From contig NC_088299.1 of NCBI RefSeq assembly GCF_032854445.1, positions 16,859,608 through 16,923,607 on the forward strand: 64,000 bases of DNA, read 5' to 3'. The translations under genes were made by a program, and so were the position numbers. This DNA comes from Liolophura sinensis. Lineage: Eukaryota; Mollusca; Polyplacophora; Chitonida; Chitonidae. Positions 20,666 to 33,000 of this stretch are shown piece after piece (position 1 is the first letter of the stretch; every line of letters begins with the position of its first letter). The notes beneath the pieces were generated by a model, which was not told the DNA's origin, ran no database searches, and was given only the letters and a program-made list of their open reading frames with translations.

Positions 20666-21486
20666 AAGTTCAAATGAGCGTTTTAAGACGAGCTGTAACA
20701 CTATTTTAGTTGCCAATGTGACAATCTGGCATTACAGAATTGATTTTTGCTCAACAGCTCACCCTGTCATGATACAAGACTGTTTTGTAGTAGAGAACCC
20801 ATTATTTATTGCTATTAGAAGTTTTGGGGAGCTTCAAGGGAAACCCATGCGATGAGAGAACAAGGCACATACAGGGAACTCCAATCATAATGGGCAAAAG
20901 GCCACACGAGTGTTGTTGACCACTCACTGTTACCTGGTCCCCCACCCACCACACACCAAAAAAAAAAAAAAAAAAAAAAGCCCGGGCCTGGGGTGTCTAC
21001 AAATTCTCCGTCAATGCAAACTATTGATGATATAGAGGAGATGAACACGGCTTTACGCCACATCAGTTATAACGTGGAGGCGTTGGCGTAGTAAGCTAGT
21101 TTGTTCACTTCTGCTTCATAAGGTTACCTAGGCTATATCAAAACCTTTTGCCCATATCGCGAGTGACCTCGACTAAAACCTATTCAGTAAAGCCTCAGTG
21201 AAGCCTAATAGTGAAGCCTCAGTGTTGAAGACGTCAAGTGGGTAAATTCCAACATTTCAAATTACACGGACACCAGGCTTGTTGATACGTTCTCAATGTT
21301 GGACGCCTATTACCATTGCTCGGCATGCCAGGAATGGGTGTATCCGCCACACCCGAGGCTCCTCCTCGGAACGCTACAAAAACAACAGTGATGTCTTAAC
21401 ATCACACAAAGACTTAACATCTGTAACCAATGTGTGGGACATTTGGTTGAAGTATTTGCAACAATACTGATGGCTGGTCAAATGTT

Positions 21487-21542
21487 AGCTCTATGGGGCT
21501 ATGTTTATGTAGAAACATGCATAAACACAGCCCCATAGAACT
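21487..21542. repeat. Inverted repeat forming a long hairpin
   Basis: Arms 21487-21509 and 21520-21542 are complementary over 23 nt with two mismatches (core ctatggggct / agccccatag) around a 10-nt loop. No coding context. Confidence 0.85.
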
Positions 21543-21666
21543 AGTCAAATATGAGTTCTTGCCTGACAGTTCGGAAGGGTGTGTGAGCACTGGATAAGAC
21601 TGACAATACTTGTATACGATCAGCCAAAAGTAAAACCGCGTATAATAGTTACACACGACTATAAAC

Positions 21667-22410
21667 ATGTACCCGACCGCTTCGGTGGTTAGAGTATCCG
21701 CCTTGAAGTTGGGAGGGACCTTTTCCGTGGACTCATGGTTAGACCATCCGCCTCGAAGTCGGGGAAACCACTTCTGTGGACTAATGGTTAGAGCATCCGC
21801 CTCGATGTCGGGAGGGTCCGCTTCGCTGTACTGATGGTTAGAGCATCCGCCTCGAAGTCGGGAGGGACAACTTCCGTGGACTAATGGTTAGAGCATCCGT
21901 TTCGATGTCAGGGGAACCACATCTGTAGACTAATGGTTAAACCATCCGCCTCGAAATCGGATTAACCACTTCGGTGGACTAATCGTTAGAGCATCCGTTT
22001 CGAAGCCGGGAGGGACCGCTTCGGTGGACTAATGGATAAACCATCCGCTTCGAAGTCGGATTCACCACTTCGGTGGACTAATGGTTAGAGCATCCGCTTA
22101 GAAGTCGGGAGGAGCAGCTTCCGTGGGCTAATGGTTACACCATCCGCTTCGAAGTCGGATTAACCACTAAGGTGGACTAATGGTTAGAGCATCAGCCTCA
22201 ATGTCGGGGGAACCACATCTGTGGACTAATGGTTAGAGCATCAACCTCGGTGTCGAGGGAACCACATCTGTGGACTAATGGTTAAACCATCCGCCTTGAA
22301 GTCGGATTAACCACTTCGGTGGACTAATGGTTAGAGCATCCGCCTCGAAGTCGGCAGGGACCACTTAGGTGGACTAATGGTTAGAGCATCCGAGTCGGGA
22401 GACCAAGGAT
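21667..22410 (+). repeat. About 50-bp satellite made of tRNA-like A-box halves
   Basis: About 14 units of ctaatggttagagcatccgc + ctcgaagtcgggagggac + cacttcggtgga. TGGTTAGAGCATCCG is a tRNA D-arm/A-box-like sequence. Only the last unit (from about 22376) continues into a B-box-like ggatcaaacccgggtc, i.e. a full tRNA-like promoter. Confidence 0.88.
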
Positions 22411-22440
22411 CAAACCCGGGTCAGGTTAAACCAAAGACAT

Positions 22441-22527
22441 ATTTCTTTGACTCGTGTTTCACTCCATCCTCAAGAATACTTCATTTATACGGCCAGTATT
22501 GATTGGAGGAAACCGCGCAGAGCTCTC
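22441..22527 (-). mobile_element. SINE fragment
   Basis: Body part with cgtgtttcactccatcctca, attggaggaaaccgcgcaga; follows the tRNA-like satellite. Confidence 0.75.
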
Positions 22528-23139
22528 AATGACAAAAATATACTTGTTTCTGCCTCACTTGTAGTTCAGCGATTTTAAGTTAGAGATATGCCCGATTTCA
22601 GCATAATGTGACGGAATGGCGGCAGCACTTTGACGGCATATACTCGCCCTGCCACAAGAGAACAGAGTATATGTACACACGTTTAATGACTCAAAATTTA
22701 AGTACAACGTAAAACCCGAAGAATACAAAAACATGTACGAAGACATAAACACAATCATATGTCATTCACAATTCTTTATTATCCATCAGTAGAAAGGGTA
22801 AGGGGTGCACTCCATTGTATCCAGTGACCTTTTATTGTTTAAGAATGCGGATAGATAAATGTATGTACACGTGTAGATAGATGGCCTATGTAATTAACTG
22901 GCTGTGGTCAGTGCGAGGACTCGCGTTTCCGGAATATTTTCATTGGTCAGGGTTTATCATTATAGTGGTCATGCTAGGACACCATTAGCTCAATCATGCC
23001 ATGAATTAACAGTGAGCTTTGTAACCTTAAATGTCTTCATAAAAAAAACCTACAGAATGACAGCCATAATATCGATATTCATTCAGAGCAGGCCGGTATA
23101 GTACAGTAAACCTTACTGTGACAATCGATCATTTGTACA

Positions 23140-23190
23140 CCAAGGCCCATAACTCTTGTACTTAATAATCTAAGTAAAGGTGACCATTGT
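23140..23190 (+). repeat. 51-bp direct repeat, left copy
   Basis: ccaaggcccataactcttgt...ggtgaccattgt is repeated identically at 23573-23623, 433 bp away. Confidence 0.95.
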
Positions 23191-23572
23191 AGCAAGTGTC
23201 CGTGATCAACTTTTAAAACAAAGTTAAGAAAGTAATAAACAATCATACAGACAAAAATTAAAGAGCATGGCAAACTTCAAGCCGCAATTTAATGTAGGAA
23301 AAAATGTTCCTGGTCGCATATACCAGCACTGTGGAGAGCCAACCACTAAACTGCCCACTATGTCACCAACGTATTCATCAACACACCGACGGCTGATAGG
23401 AGAAACCATCTTCTATAAAGCCCAGCGTTTGGCAGACGTCGTAAGCCTCTTCCTACATGCATGCTAATGTGTATTTTGCTATAGGTGGACATTTACTACG
23501 ATAACGGTTTCCTTTGACCCCATTCCATGTAATCGTGCTAATCTTTTCACTTTTGTACGAGGTGGCATTTAC

Positions 23573-23623
23573 CCAAGGCCCATAACTCTTGTACTTAATA
23601 ATCTAAGTAAAGGTGACCATTGT
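23573..23623 (+). repeat. 51-bp direct repeat, right copy
   Basis: Identical to 23140-23190. Confidence 0.95.
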
Positions 23624-25639
23624 GACGGAGTCTTCCAACAAAACCTGGCATTTTCCAGTTGTTTTAATATACTTCAACAATATGAACTAGGGTTAACTGT
23701 CAAAAATGTAATTATCACAACACACAAATGACAACACATGGCGGATTAAATATATTATGATGATGGCTTCTGTAAGTAGAACTTGGCAGGTAGACAGCAG
23801 AGAGGCATCCCAAAACAGGTGTAAGACAAGCTTGAACAAAACAATCAGAACTCCCCATATTTAATCTACCAAGGATGAAAACGAAGCTTAATTCAAAACA
23901 TAGGTGTGGCAACATATATTATGACAGATGCCTAACACATCCCCTCCACTCACCCCTATTTTCTATAACCAAAACGCTTGAACAAGTATTAAGTGCCTAA
24001 ACTGCTGAACGTTACAAGTATTCAAAAATTTGAATATTATTGAAAATTTTGAGGGTTTTAATTTTAAGGTGGACTTAAGTTCTACTTGTGTATTGGGTGA
24101 AGACTGGCATTAAGATTCAAGCCTGGCTTAACTTTTAATAGACTTTTACACAGTTGACCCTTTGATCATATAGGTATAGGGCCACTGCTTTTTGTTTCGT
24201 ATCTTTACAGAAAGGTTGGTTCTAGAAGCTTCATTTTGATTCCAATGAAGACCAATGAAATGAAGGTACCTCATCTATGTATACCCCAACACAAAGTCAA
24301 AAACTTCAATATATGGTTTCTGTACATTGATTGTGGCAGACTAAACTTCTCCTGAGGATCGGCTATACCCAAGAATGGACGATAACAAGTTCAGCAAAGA
24401 TGACACAAACATGAAAAACACAAAAAGTATTAGAAGAGGAGAGCGTGGCCCATTGAGGACTGGGATTGTCACCTTCCGAATTTCAGGTTAGGACATGGTT
24501 TAAGGTCAAAGAGAGGTCAGTTCATCATACACAAAACAATAAGCTGTGGAACTGAGAATGAGTAAAGCAAAAACAATAAAATGGCAAGAAAAAAGGCCAC
24601 ATTTGTGTGTTGTTATTTTTGTCAATCAAATGAGCAAAAAAAAAAACAAAAAAATACCTACCTGCAAAGTGTAAGTGATAAAAACTAGCACTGTAGACAT
24701 GTTTACCATGTTGGTATGAACACTGACACCTTCTGACAGAAAACAGCCCTTTTTGATTCCAGACAAAACTCTTTTGCCATCAGACAGGTCTGCACACAAC
24801 TGACCCAGTGGAACAACTACTGTACAGCCAGAAGTTAGAGCAAATCTGTGCAACAGGCTGTACATATTGTACATGCTGTATACTCACTGTACAGACCACT
24901 CTGATTCATGGCTGGTGATCGCATGGGGCAAACTAGGCTGTCATACACAAATGCATATTGTGTTCAATTTTCAACAACATTTAAGCAATAACATAAAAAA
25001 AAGGAAAAATTAAAAAATTAAACATAAAACAAAATCCACTAGATAGGTACATAATAAATATCACAATTCATTCCATCCAAAAACATAACATACAGATCGA
25101 GACACATGACAGCTCAGCAAACAACAACATCAATAACAGCAATGGCTTATCTACTAATTACACGAATAAAAAGCTCCTTTTAGCAACAAGCATGTACCTC
25201 CATACATAAATATATACCACTATTGAGCTATCTAGTTGAGATTCAGATATTTTGGTGGGGGGGGTGGGGGGGGGGGGGGGACTAGGTCCAGATTTTAACA
25301 TATGAACAACCAATCAATTTTCAAACTGAATGCGAAAATGCTAAGCCCATTATCAAGTCAGCTCATCAACACTTGCCATGTCTAAGGATCATACTCAATG
25401 TACACCTGCATTCAGCAAACAAAATTATACGTTCCACATGGTCTTTCTTAAAGAAGAAATTATGCATCAAACATCCAATACAAAACTGATGTCCTATATA
25501 ATAAATGCTGGTCCACAAGTTCAGTGATCATCTTAAAAGTATCTGCTGGTAGTCAAACATCAACATCAACACATTTTCCTAAAACTTTACCACACCATAG
25601 AAATCATTGGAACCATAAACTTCTGAGCCTCTGTATCCA

Positions 25640-25870
25640 AATGAACTAACCCTCTTTGTTCAAAAGAAACTTCTGGACCTCCATGTCCAAAATGAACTTC
25701 TGAACCTCTGTCCAAATGAACTTCTAATCCTATGTGTCCAAAATGAACTTCTCAACATCTGAGTAAAATGAACGTCTGAGCCTATGTGTCCAAAATGAAC
25801 TTCTGAACCTCTGACCAAAACGAACGTCTGAACTTATGTGTCCAAAATGAACTTCTGAACCTCTGTGCAC
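25640..25870. repeat. Minisatellite of about 35 bp, six to seven copies
   Basis: Units like gaacttctgaacctctgtgt + ccaaaat, 3' of the MTSS1 stop and possibly inside its 3' UTR. Confidence 0.85.
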
Positions 25871-26175
25871 CATGAGCTGACTTGAGTGGTACTATTATAC
25901 ACAATGAAGCAATGAGCATGGCTGTACTTCTCTCCTGCAGCATGCGTAATAAGCAAATCTTTGATATAAATATTTTATATTGGACCAAATTCAAACTTCT
26001 GAATACACATTTTGCATTTACATCTTTCAGCACCAGATAAATAAATGGGTGATCTTATATGTTTTCAAACTTCTACAAGTACATGGCCACTCACAAAACT
26101 CAAAGTTTTCTGAATACATGGTCAGAATATTGTCTTTAAAACATTGCCTCAATGCAATATATATATATTTAGGTT

Positions 26176-27086
26176 CTAAATCTGATAGGTTTCTGTTTTT
26201 TCTAGCGTTCCTGTCCGCCGTAACTGTGGCCCATGTTTAAGCTCAGTCACCAGCGAGTCTCTGACAACATCCATTGGCTTTTTCCCAAACTGGGCATTCA
26301 TTTCTGCCAACTCTTCCTCAGATGGAGGGGGAGGTAAATCCGGGAAGTCCTCCTCGGCCTCAGGGTGTGGATGTAGTGGCACACGCTCAGTGTGCACCTC
26401 AGCATACACTGAACTGTGGTTCTGACTCTGTCCGTATGTCTGTCCATACGCATGGCCGTGTTCCTCTGCTGACACTGCCGGCTGAGCCTTGGGGTTTTGG
26501 ACTTGATGCTGTGGTTTGGGGCGGGTCTGAGGAGGCTGTCGTTGTTGTTGTTGTTGGGGTGTTTGCTGTTTTGCTTGTTGTGGCGGTAACTGCTGTATTG
26601 GCTGTTGTTGTTGTTGTACTTGCGTCTGCTGAAGAGCAGCAAACTTGGCGTTCAGACTCTGTACGATACCAGAGATGGGCTGGGCTTGGCTCACAGGCGG
26701 CTCAGCCCCCGTCACATGAGGAACAGCATACTGGGGTGAGGGCGGGGCATTGACTTCGGCTGATGGGGCGATCACCTGCCCACCTACCTCGGGGGTGGCA
26801 TAATGAGAGTGTCCGTCCAACATGTCTGCACTCTTAGTATGCTTCATCTTGACCAGGGCCTCGTGTGCTTGCTCGCTGCCGCTGCTGTGGCTACGTCTGT
26901 GTAACATACTGTGCTGACCATCCAGCACGATGCGGGCATTCGCAGGAGGGCCTTTAGGGGGAGAGCGGCGGGTTTTCTGGAGCACTGGTGGAGGACCTCC
27001 TGTTATAGATGAACTGCGGCGCACAGGAGGGGGTGGCTTAGCATTCCGCTTCAATGAACCTATTCCCACTTGTGTGACAGGAATTC
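26176..27086 (-). CDS. MTSS1: MTSS1 last coding exon: Pro/Gln-rich region and WH2-like C-terminus
   Basis: Encodes 302 residues and a TAG stop (26176-26178). Starts GIPVTQVGIGSLKRNAKPPP + PVRRSSSI, continues with Pro-rich SH3-type stretches, a Gln-rich block (QQTQVQQQQQPIQQLPPQQ), Tyr-rich YAVPHV and HAYGQTYGQS, the acidic-Pro motif LPPPPSEEELAEMNAQF, and ends RDSLVTELKHGPQLRRT + GTLEKTETYQI. The LxxxLKxGxxLRRT spacing matches WH2, with LRRT for the usual LKKT. Acceptor TTACTGTCTGCAG, phase 1. Confidence 0.95.
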
Positions 27087-30000
27087 CTGCAGACAGTAAG
27101 CAAACATCATCAGTCGTTACTTCTGAATGCACAAAAACACTGCAATGAGCATGGATGTCGTTACACTGATACATACACGATTCCTAAACTACACCAGTCT
27201 TATAGTGATTCACAAATGTTTTGACAATGAGCATGCACAGAAAACTGTAGGCACAAATAAAACAGGCTCCAGCAGTCCTGCAGACTCCAGTATATATGTA
27301 ACTATGTACAGGTACATGCAGTATACATGCAGAGCTAGAAAGCAGGGTCTGCCGCTCATTTCAATTCATGGATAATTACGTGCACTCCATTCCCTGCCTT
27401 TCTAGATATCTACATTTCATATATAAGAAACTTTGAGAAACACAAATCAAAGGTGCATATCTTGCTTCGTTTAGCCAATGAATCTCTAGGCTAATATTCA
27501 TTTCCTGAGTTAACCATTTCCTCATGACATCATTACATGAGACGTTTTTGCATGGAAAACAAACCTTCTCATCAAATTGCGTTAATAACTTCCTACTCCG
27601 GAAAATTTGTGTGAACTTTTCATGTCTATATTTAAAAGGCATAATGTGTGAGAGCGGCATAACAAAAAGAACTCTACAACTTTAAGAACAACATACATGT
27701 ATAGCTGCATGTACAAGTAACATCAACAAAACCTGTTCATTTCTATGGTAACGGTTAAATTTGCCACAGGATCCACAACATGTTCTGATTAAAGGTATGT
27801 CTCAATAAGCAAAATGCTCGCTGCTGAGAAAGTGCCAGAGAAGAGACGACATGCAGAAGGACATGCAATGATGATGACCTGATACCTGTCAATACCCTTC
27901 ATTGTATTTATTTATTTATTCCTCTGATTCGTGTTTTACGCCATACTCAAGAATATTTCACTTATACGATGGCGGCCAGAATTATGGTGGGAGGAAACTG
28001 GACAGAGCCTGGCCGGGAACCAACCACCATCTGCAGGTTGCTGATAGATCTTCCCACATTAATATCGCCCTTCAGAGTAAAAACAATAGTAAGTATGTGT
28101 ACTCGTAAACCCAAACTACTAATACAAATAAATCTCTAAACTCCCAAACCAACATTTCCACAACTTTGGATTCAAAAACTCAGCTTCACGAAAGAATACT
28201 TTGCACTGATGAAAAGAGTTGTATTGATTTCATAAAACCATCAAAAAAAAAATAGACTTTGTTTATATGTGACGGTCACAGGATTCAGTGTTCCTGATGG
28301 TACATGTGCCAGCATCAATACTGTTCATGTGTGTACACATTCCAGGATGAATTCTGTCAGTTATCTGTAAGTTTAACTTTAAATTGTAGTTCCTGGCTAA
28401 GAGCCCCTTACACACCTGCTGTGGATGCAGGCCTGCGAGCTTCCAGGGTAGCCTTGTACGCCCGTAGAAACTCACTATTGCGAGGGATCGTGAAATACTT
28501 TTCTCGGTCAGGCAACATGATATCAACAGGGGTAACAAGCAACTCTGCAATTAACACAACATAAAAAACACACAACAAAATAAACAAAAGTAAAGAGAAA
28601 TCAAAATGTTAAGTAATTGATCGAGTCACATTCATTTTAGAAACAAGCACGTACATTTCAGTTTTATAACATACGAAAAAGAGAAGGATGACAATACTGA
28701 GAAATTTTATCATAGAAAACATGCACAAATGAGCTTAGACATACAGAAATATTGGTGAATTTTAAGTCAACAGCCCAGTATTAGTTCATCAAGCCATACG
28801 TCTACATGCTGGCCGAGGTGTAGATAGCAAAAAGTGGAATTAAACAGTCCACCTTGATCCAGTAAACAATAGTTTAGAAACTTGTCATGTCTAAATGTAT
28901 CATTTTGGAGATATGTTAAACCAGACCACAGCACGTGGCACCATGACGGCCAAACATTTTATGAAAATCATTCCAAACAAAGCTGTAGCCACTATTATGT
29001 CAATTGTACACTTGCACTTTGAGCAGATATGTCTGACTGCAGGCAAAGCCATAAACATCACAACTTGGTAGAGTGTTAGTTTACGGTCTCTAAATCAATC
29101 TTAGTTGCTTGTGGTTTGTTTTGCGCAATAATAGTACACACTATGGCTCTAAGACCAGGCAGTTCATGCAATGAGATAAGACAAGACAACACCAACCCCA
29201 TTCCCCGTCCCTGCTGAATTGTGTCAGACATACCTCCTGTAGTAATGGTGTCCTCCGAGCCCGATGGCGTACTGTTCATGGTCCCGTAGCCACTGGAACA
29301 CTGCAGAGAGCCACGGCTCGCATTGCTCCCATCTGGTTGGTCATAAGCAGTTGTCAATGCAGCTGTACTGGCTTCCAATTCTCGGATAGCCTCAGCCAGC
29401 TCCAAAGAGTTCTGAAGTTTCTGAAATAGCAGACGGATTGTGTCTTGAATTAAAACACCAAGATTTCATCAATGTCATAGAGTAATATTTTTTTAGGCAA
29501 GTAAGGTTATTTCAAAACATGTGAAAAAGTTCCATGAGACCAAACAGATTCAATGAATGCAAAAAAAATATATATGCACAAAAAATTAGAAGTTGTCATG
29601 TACAAAGCACACATGAAAGCTCACTACAGGTTGTAAAAAAGATAAATTCAAACATGTGTCAAAGCAGATAGAAATTAAAAGCAATTTACAAATATGGTAC
29701 ATATGACAAAACAGAGATACTGAATTTACCATTGAAGCACTAACAACAATACTAATAGCATGAGTTTGATACAAATCAATAAAGTTTGTCAGAAGAGAAG
29801 CAAGTATGTAATAAAGAAAAACAAAAACAAAAAAACTATTGTATTGTGTACTTAATAAAGATTAAAATATGCCTGGAATTTAATAGCAAGTATTCACCAA
29901 AGTGCAGGCATCAGCACAACCACACAAACCCATCACTTCCCCAGTACATGTGGTACCACCAACACCTAGAACTGAAGCCAACACCTAGAACCGAAGCCAA

Positions 30001-33000
30001 CACCAGAAGCCTACACACAAAGCATTCCACACTGAAGGTTATGAGGAGTAGGAGGCTACAGCACTAACCCTCTGATCTACTAATAGCCCTGGTTGGTGAT
30101 AAGGGGGGGTAAGCTGAGGGGAGATGCAATCCACACCTAATGATGACAGGGAGGAGAGGCCAAGGGGAGATTACTCCGCTTCACCATCAGGCTTTATCAT
30201 AAAAATCCCCACAATTCTCATCAACAGTCTGTATCAGCTGAATGGCTAATGAGTTATAAAAGTTGACATTCTGGTCACTCGTGTACACTTAACTGGTTAA
30301 GACTAAAAGCAATACAAAAACATCATTAATGTTTTCATATCTGTGGCAAAAAGATGTGTATTATGTACTTTGTAATTCATAAATCACAGAAAATAAAGTA
30401 CCAGAACCAGAAGTGTCTCTTGTAATTAAAAAAAGATGGACAATCATAAGAATAAAATGGAGCTGTGCAGAATGACATCACTGGTATCACTCAATCAGTT
30501 AATGGTAGATTTGGAGTATTTGCAACACTTGCACATATCAGCTATAGATATCAGTGAATATTTCCAATCAACCATCTCATGTGACATTTCTAGATTCATC
30601 TCTGGTAGTATTTTGATTGCGACAAACACATACTTTGATGATCTCCTACGTCTTTACTTTATCTTGTAATACAGAACAGTACGCATTCATCTGTTAATAC
30701 TACAATATTTCACAATTAGTTCCCACTGTTAATAAAGTTAATGGTTTCTGAAGTTTTATGGTTAATTATTACTGCATGTTAACATTTCAATCTTACCGCA
30801 CAAATTCAGTAAAAGTACGTATAGTTTGTAAGAAGACACTGTTGAGTACATATGTAAGTAAAATGTACATGTAGTTTGTAATAATAATAATAATAATAAA
30901 GTTACTCCTGAGTATCAGTACATGTAGTTTATAATAAGACACCGCTAAGTATAAGTACATGTAGTCTGTAATAAGACACCGCTGAGTATAAGTACATGTA
31001 GTTTGTAATAAGACACTGCTAAGTATAAGTACATGTAGTCTGTAATAAGACACCGCTGAGTATAAGTACATGTAGTATGCAAGTTTGTAACACGACACCC
31101 TTTGAGTATAAGTACAGTACTGGCACAGCCACACGAGCCGAGTACATGGCCTGGGTAAAGCATGCCACACAGCCACGCTGCACAGAACAAACCAACAGAT
31201 AAATGACCAGTCTAAGCTAACAGCACAGAGAGTAGAGATGAGGGGGAGAGTCAGCTAGACTAGCCAATCCTTGCCTGCGGAGGAAGGACCTGATTGGGCC
31301 CTTTGGGAGGCTTGGGGGCACTGCTCAGCTCTACCGGTTCTTCATAATCACTGTGAAGAGCGGCAGTACAGTTTTCTAGATCGCGGATGGCCTCCTGAAT
31401 ATCCAGGTCGCTCGGAGACTGAGAATGGCATGGAAAGGAAATGGGAAGGGCATCCAGTGTTAGTGGCCACACACAACATAATGTACATGTTCACATCAGA
31501 CTGCACGAGACACATGAATTGTACAGCTGACGTGTTCACAAGAGACTACATGAGATACATGTATTGTACAGCTGACATGTTCAGAAGAGACTGCCTGAGA
31601 CACATGTACAGCTGACATGTTCAGAAGAGACTGCATCAGATACAAGTATTGTACAGCTGACATGTTCACAAGAGACTGGACAACATATATGTATTGTACA
31701 GCTGACGTGTTCACAAGAGACTGGACAACATATATGTATTGTTCAGCTGAAGTGTTCACAAGAGACTGGACAACATATATGTATTGTACAGCTGCAATGT
31801 TCACAAGAGACTGGACAACATATATGTACTGTACAGCTGACATGTTCACAAGATACTGGACCACATATATGTATTGTTCAGCTGACATGTTCACAAGAGA
31901 CTCGACAACATACATATATTGTTCAGCTGAGGTGTTCACAAGAGACTGCACAACACACATGTATTTGTACTGAACAGCTGGCAGATTCAGGTACACCTGA
32001 CATGTTCCTGTGCATCTCTCTTCATAACAAAACTTCCAGAAAAATGGGTTCTTGTTTGCATTTACCCTCAATTTGTTTATGTCTACTTTTATGAAAACAT
32101 TTTTTGAGAAATATGGTTTGATTCAATTTCCCCTATTTTTTTTTTTCACTGAAGCCCTTAATACATATATATGTATATATTTTGTGGTACTTTAATTTTT
32201 TACATGAATTTCCCAAACTATCAAATTCCAAACCAAATATATGCACCCTAACAAGGAAAGTCACATCACGCACATTTGTGAATCTACTGTATTATTTCAC
32301 CACTTTGTAACATTCTGTAATGTGTGCAGTAGTTGTACAATGTAATTTAAATGTGAGAATGAGAGTGGTGTACTTGTGCTCAATTTTACTACCTCCCTGT
32401 CCTTAATATTTGTATATGTGATACATTGAATCCCCTTTATCAAAGAAATATCCAACTGACGACAATGCAAACAAACTGATTTGAAACTGGCATGAGTAAT
32501 ACAAAAACAAAAACAAAAACAAAATAAGAACACAAATGAAAACATGCGCCTAACAAACAGAAATCATACAAAGGCTTTGATGGAGAACTCAATGGGAACA
32601 TGCAGATTAGTCAAACGGAAGTTTAGCATAAAACATTAACAACATTTAAGCAAGGATTCAACTAAATCAAAACACTCTTATCTAAAACCTATGTTATAAC
32701 TACTACTTTATGCAGTGTGCATATCAAAACAAATGCTCTACAGTCTAACAAGGAGCATCAAGAAACAACAAATTTATCACTACTGCTTGATCCAGTCATT
32801 TTACACTACAAATTCTGTCCCCATAACTACTAGTTCTTGGACAGTGACTTTATTATCATCCATGACAACATCAAATCTACTACATGTAGTTTTATTTAAA
32901 GGAGGAGAAAACTTAAAACAATGACATTATAGGCTGAAAAGAGCATATTTTTTTCTATCTGGTGGCTGCTACATAATTTTGCGATTTTTCCTCGCCATAC

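Larger units (their letters stand above)
18179..26175. other. Intergenic region between the receptor gene and MTSS1
   Basis: No gene recognised on either strand; short open frames lack splice support or known motifs. It should contain the receptor promoter (just above 18178) and the MTSS1 3' UTR (just below 26176), neither delimited. Repeats are listed separately. Confidence 0.6.

Noticed and set aside
21667-22410. Cluster of tRNA genes
   Set aside because: Only A-box halves are repeated; units lack anticodon, T arm and acceptor pairing.
25256-25280. CRISPR arrays or bacterial operons
   Set aside because: The window is eukaryotic; tandem arrays have no spacer-repeat structure and genes have introns.
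26274-26753. 160-codon + strand frame
   Set aside because: Antisense of the last MTSS1 coding exon, whose minus-strand reading matches the family.
31496-32071. 191-codon minus frame and overlapping + frame
   Set aside because: Produced by the 45-bp minisatellite; same short motif repeated, no splice logic.
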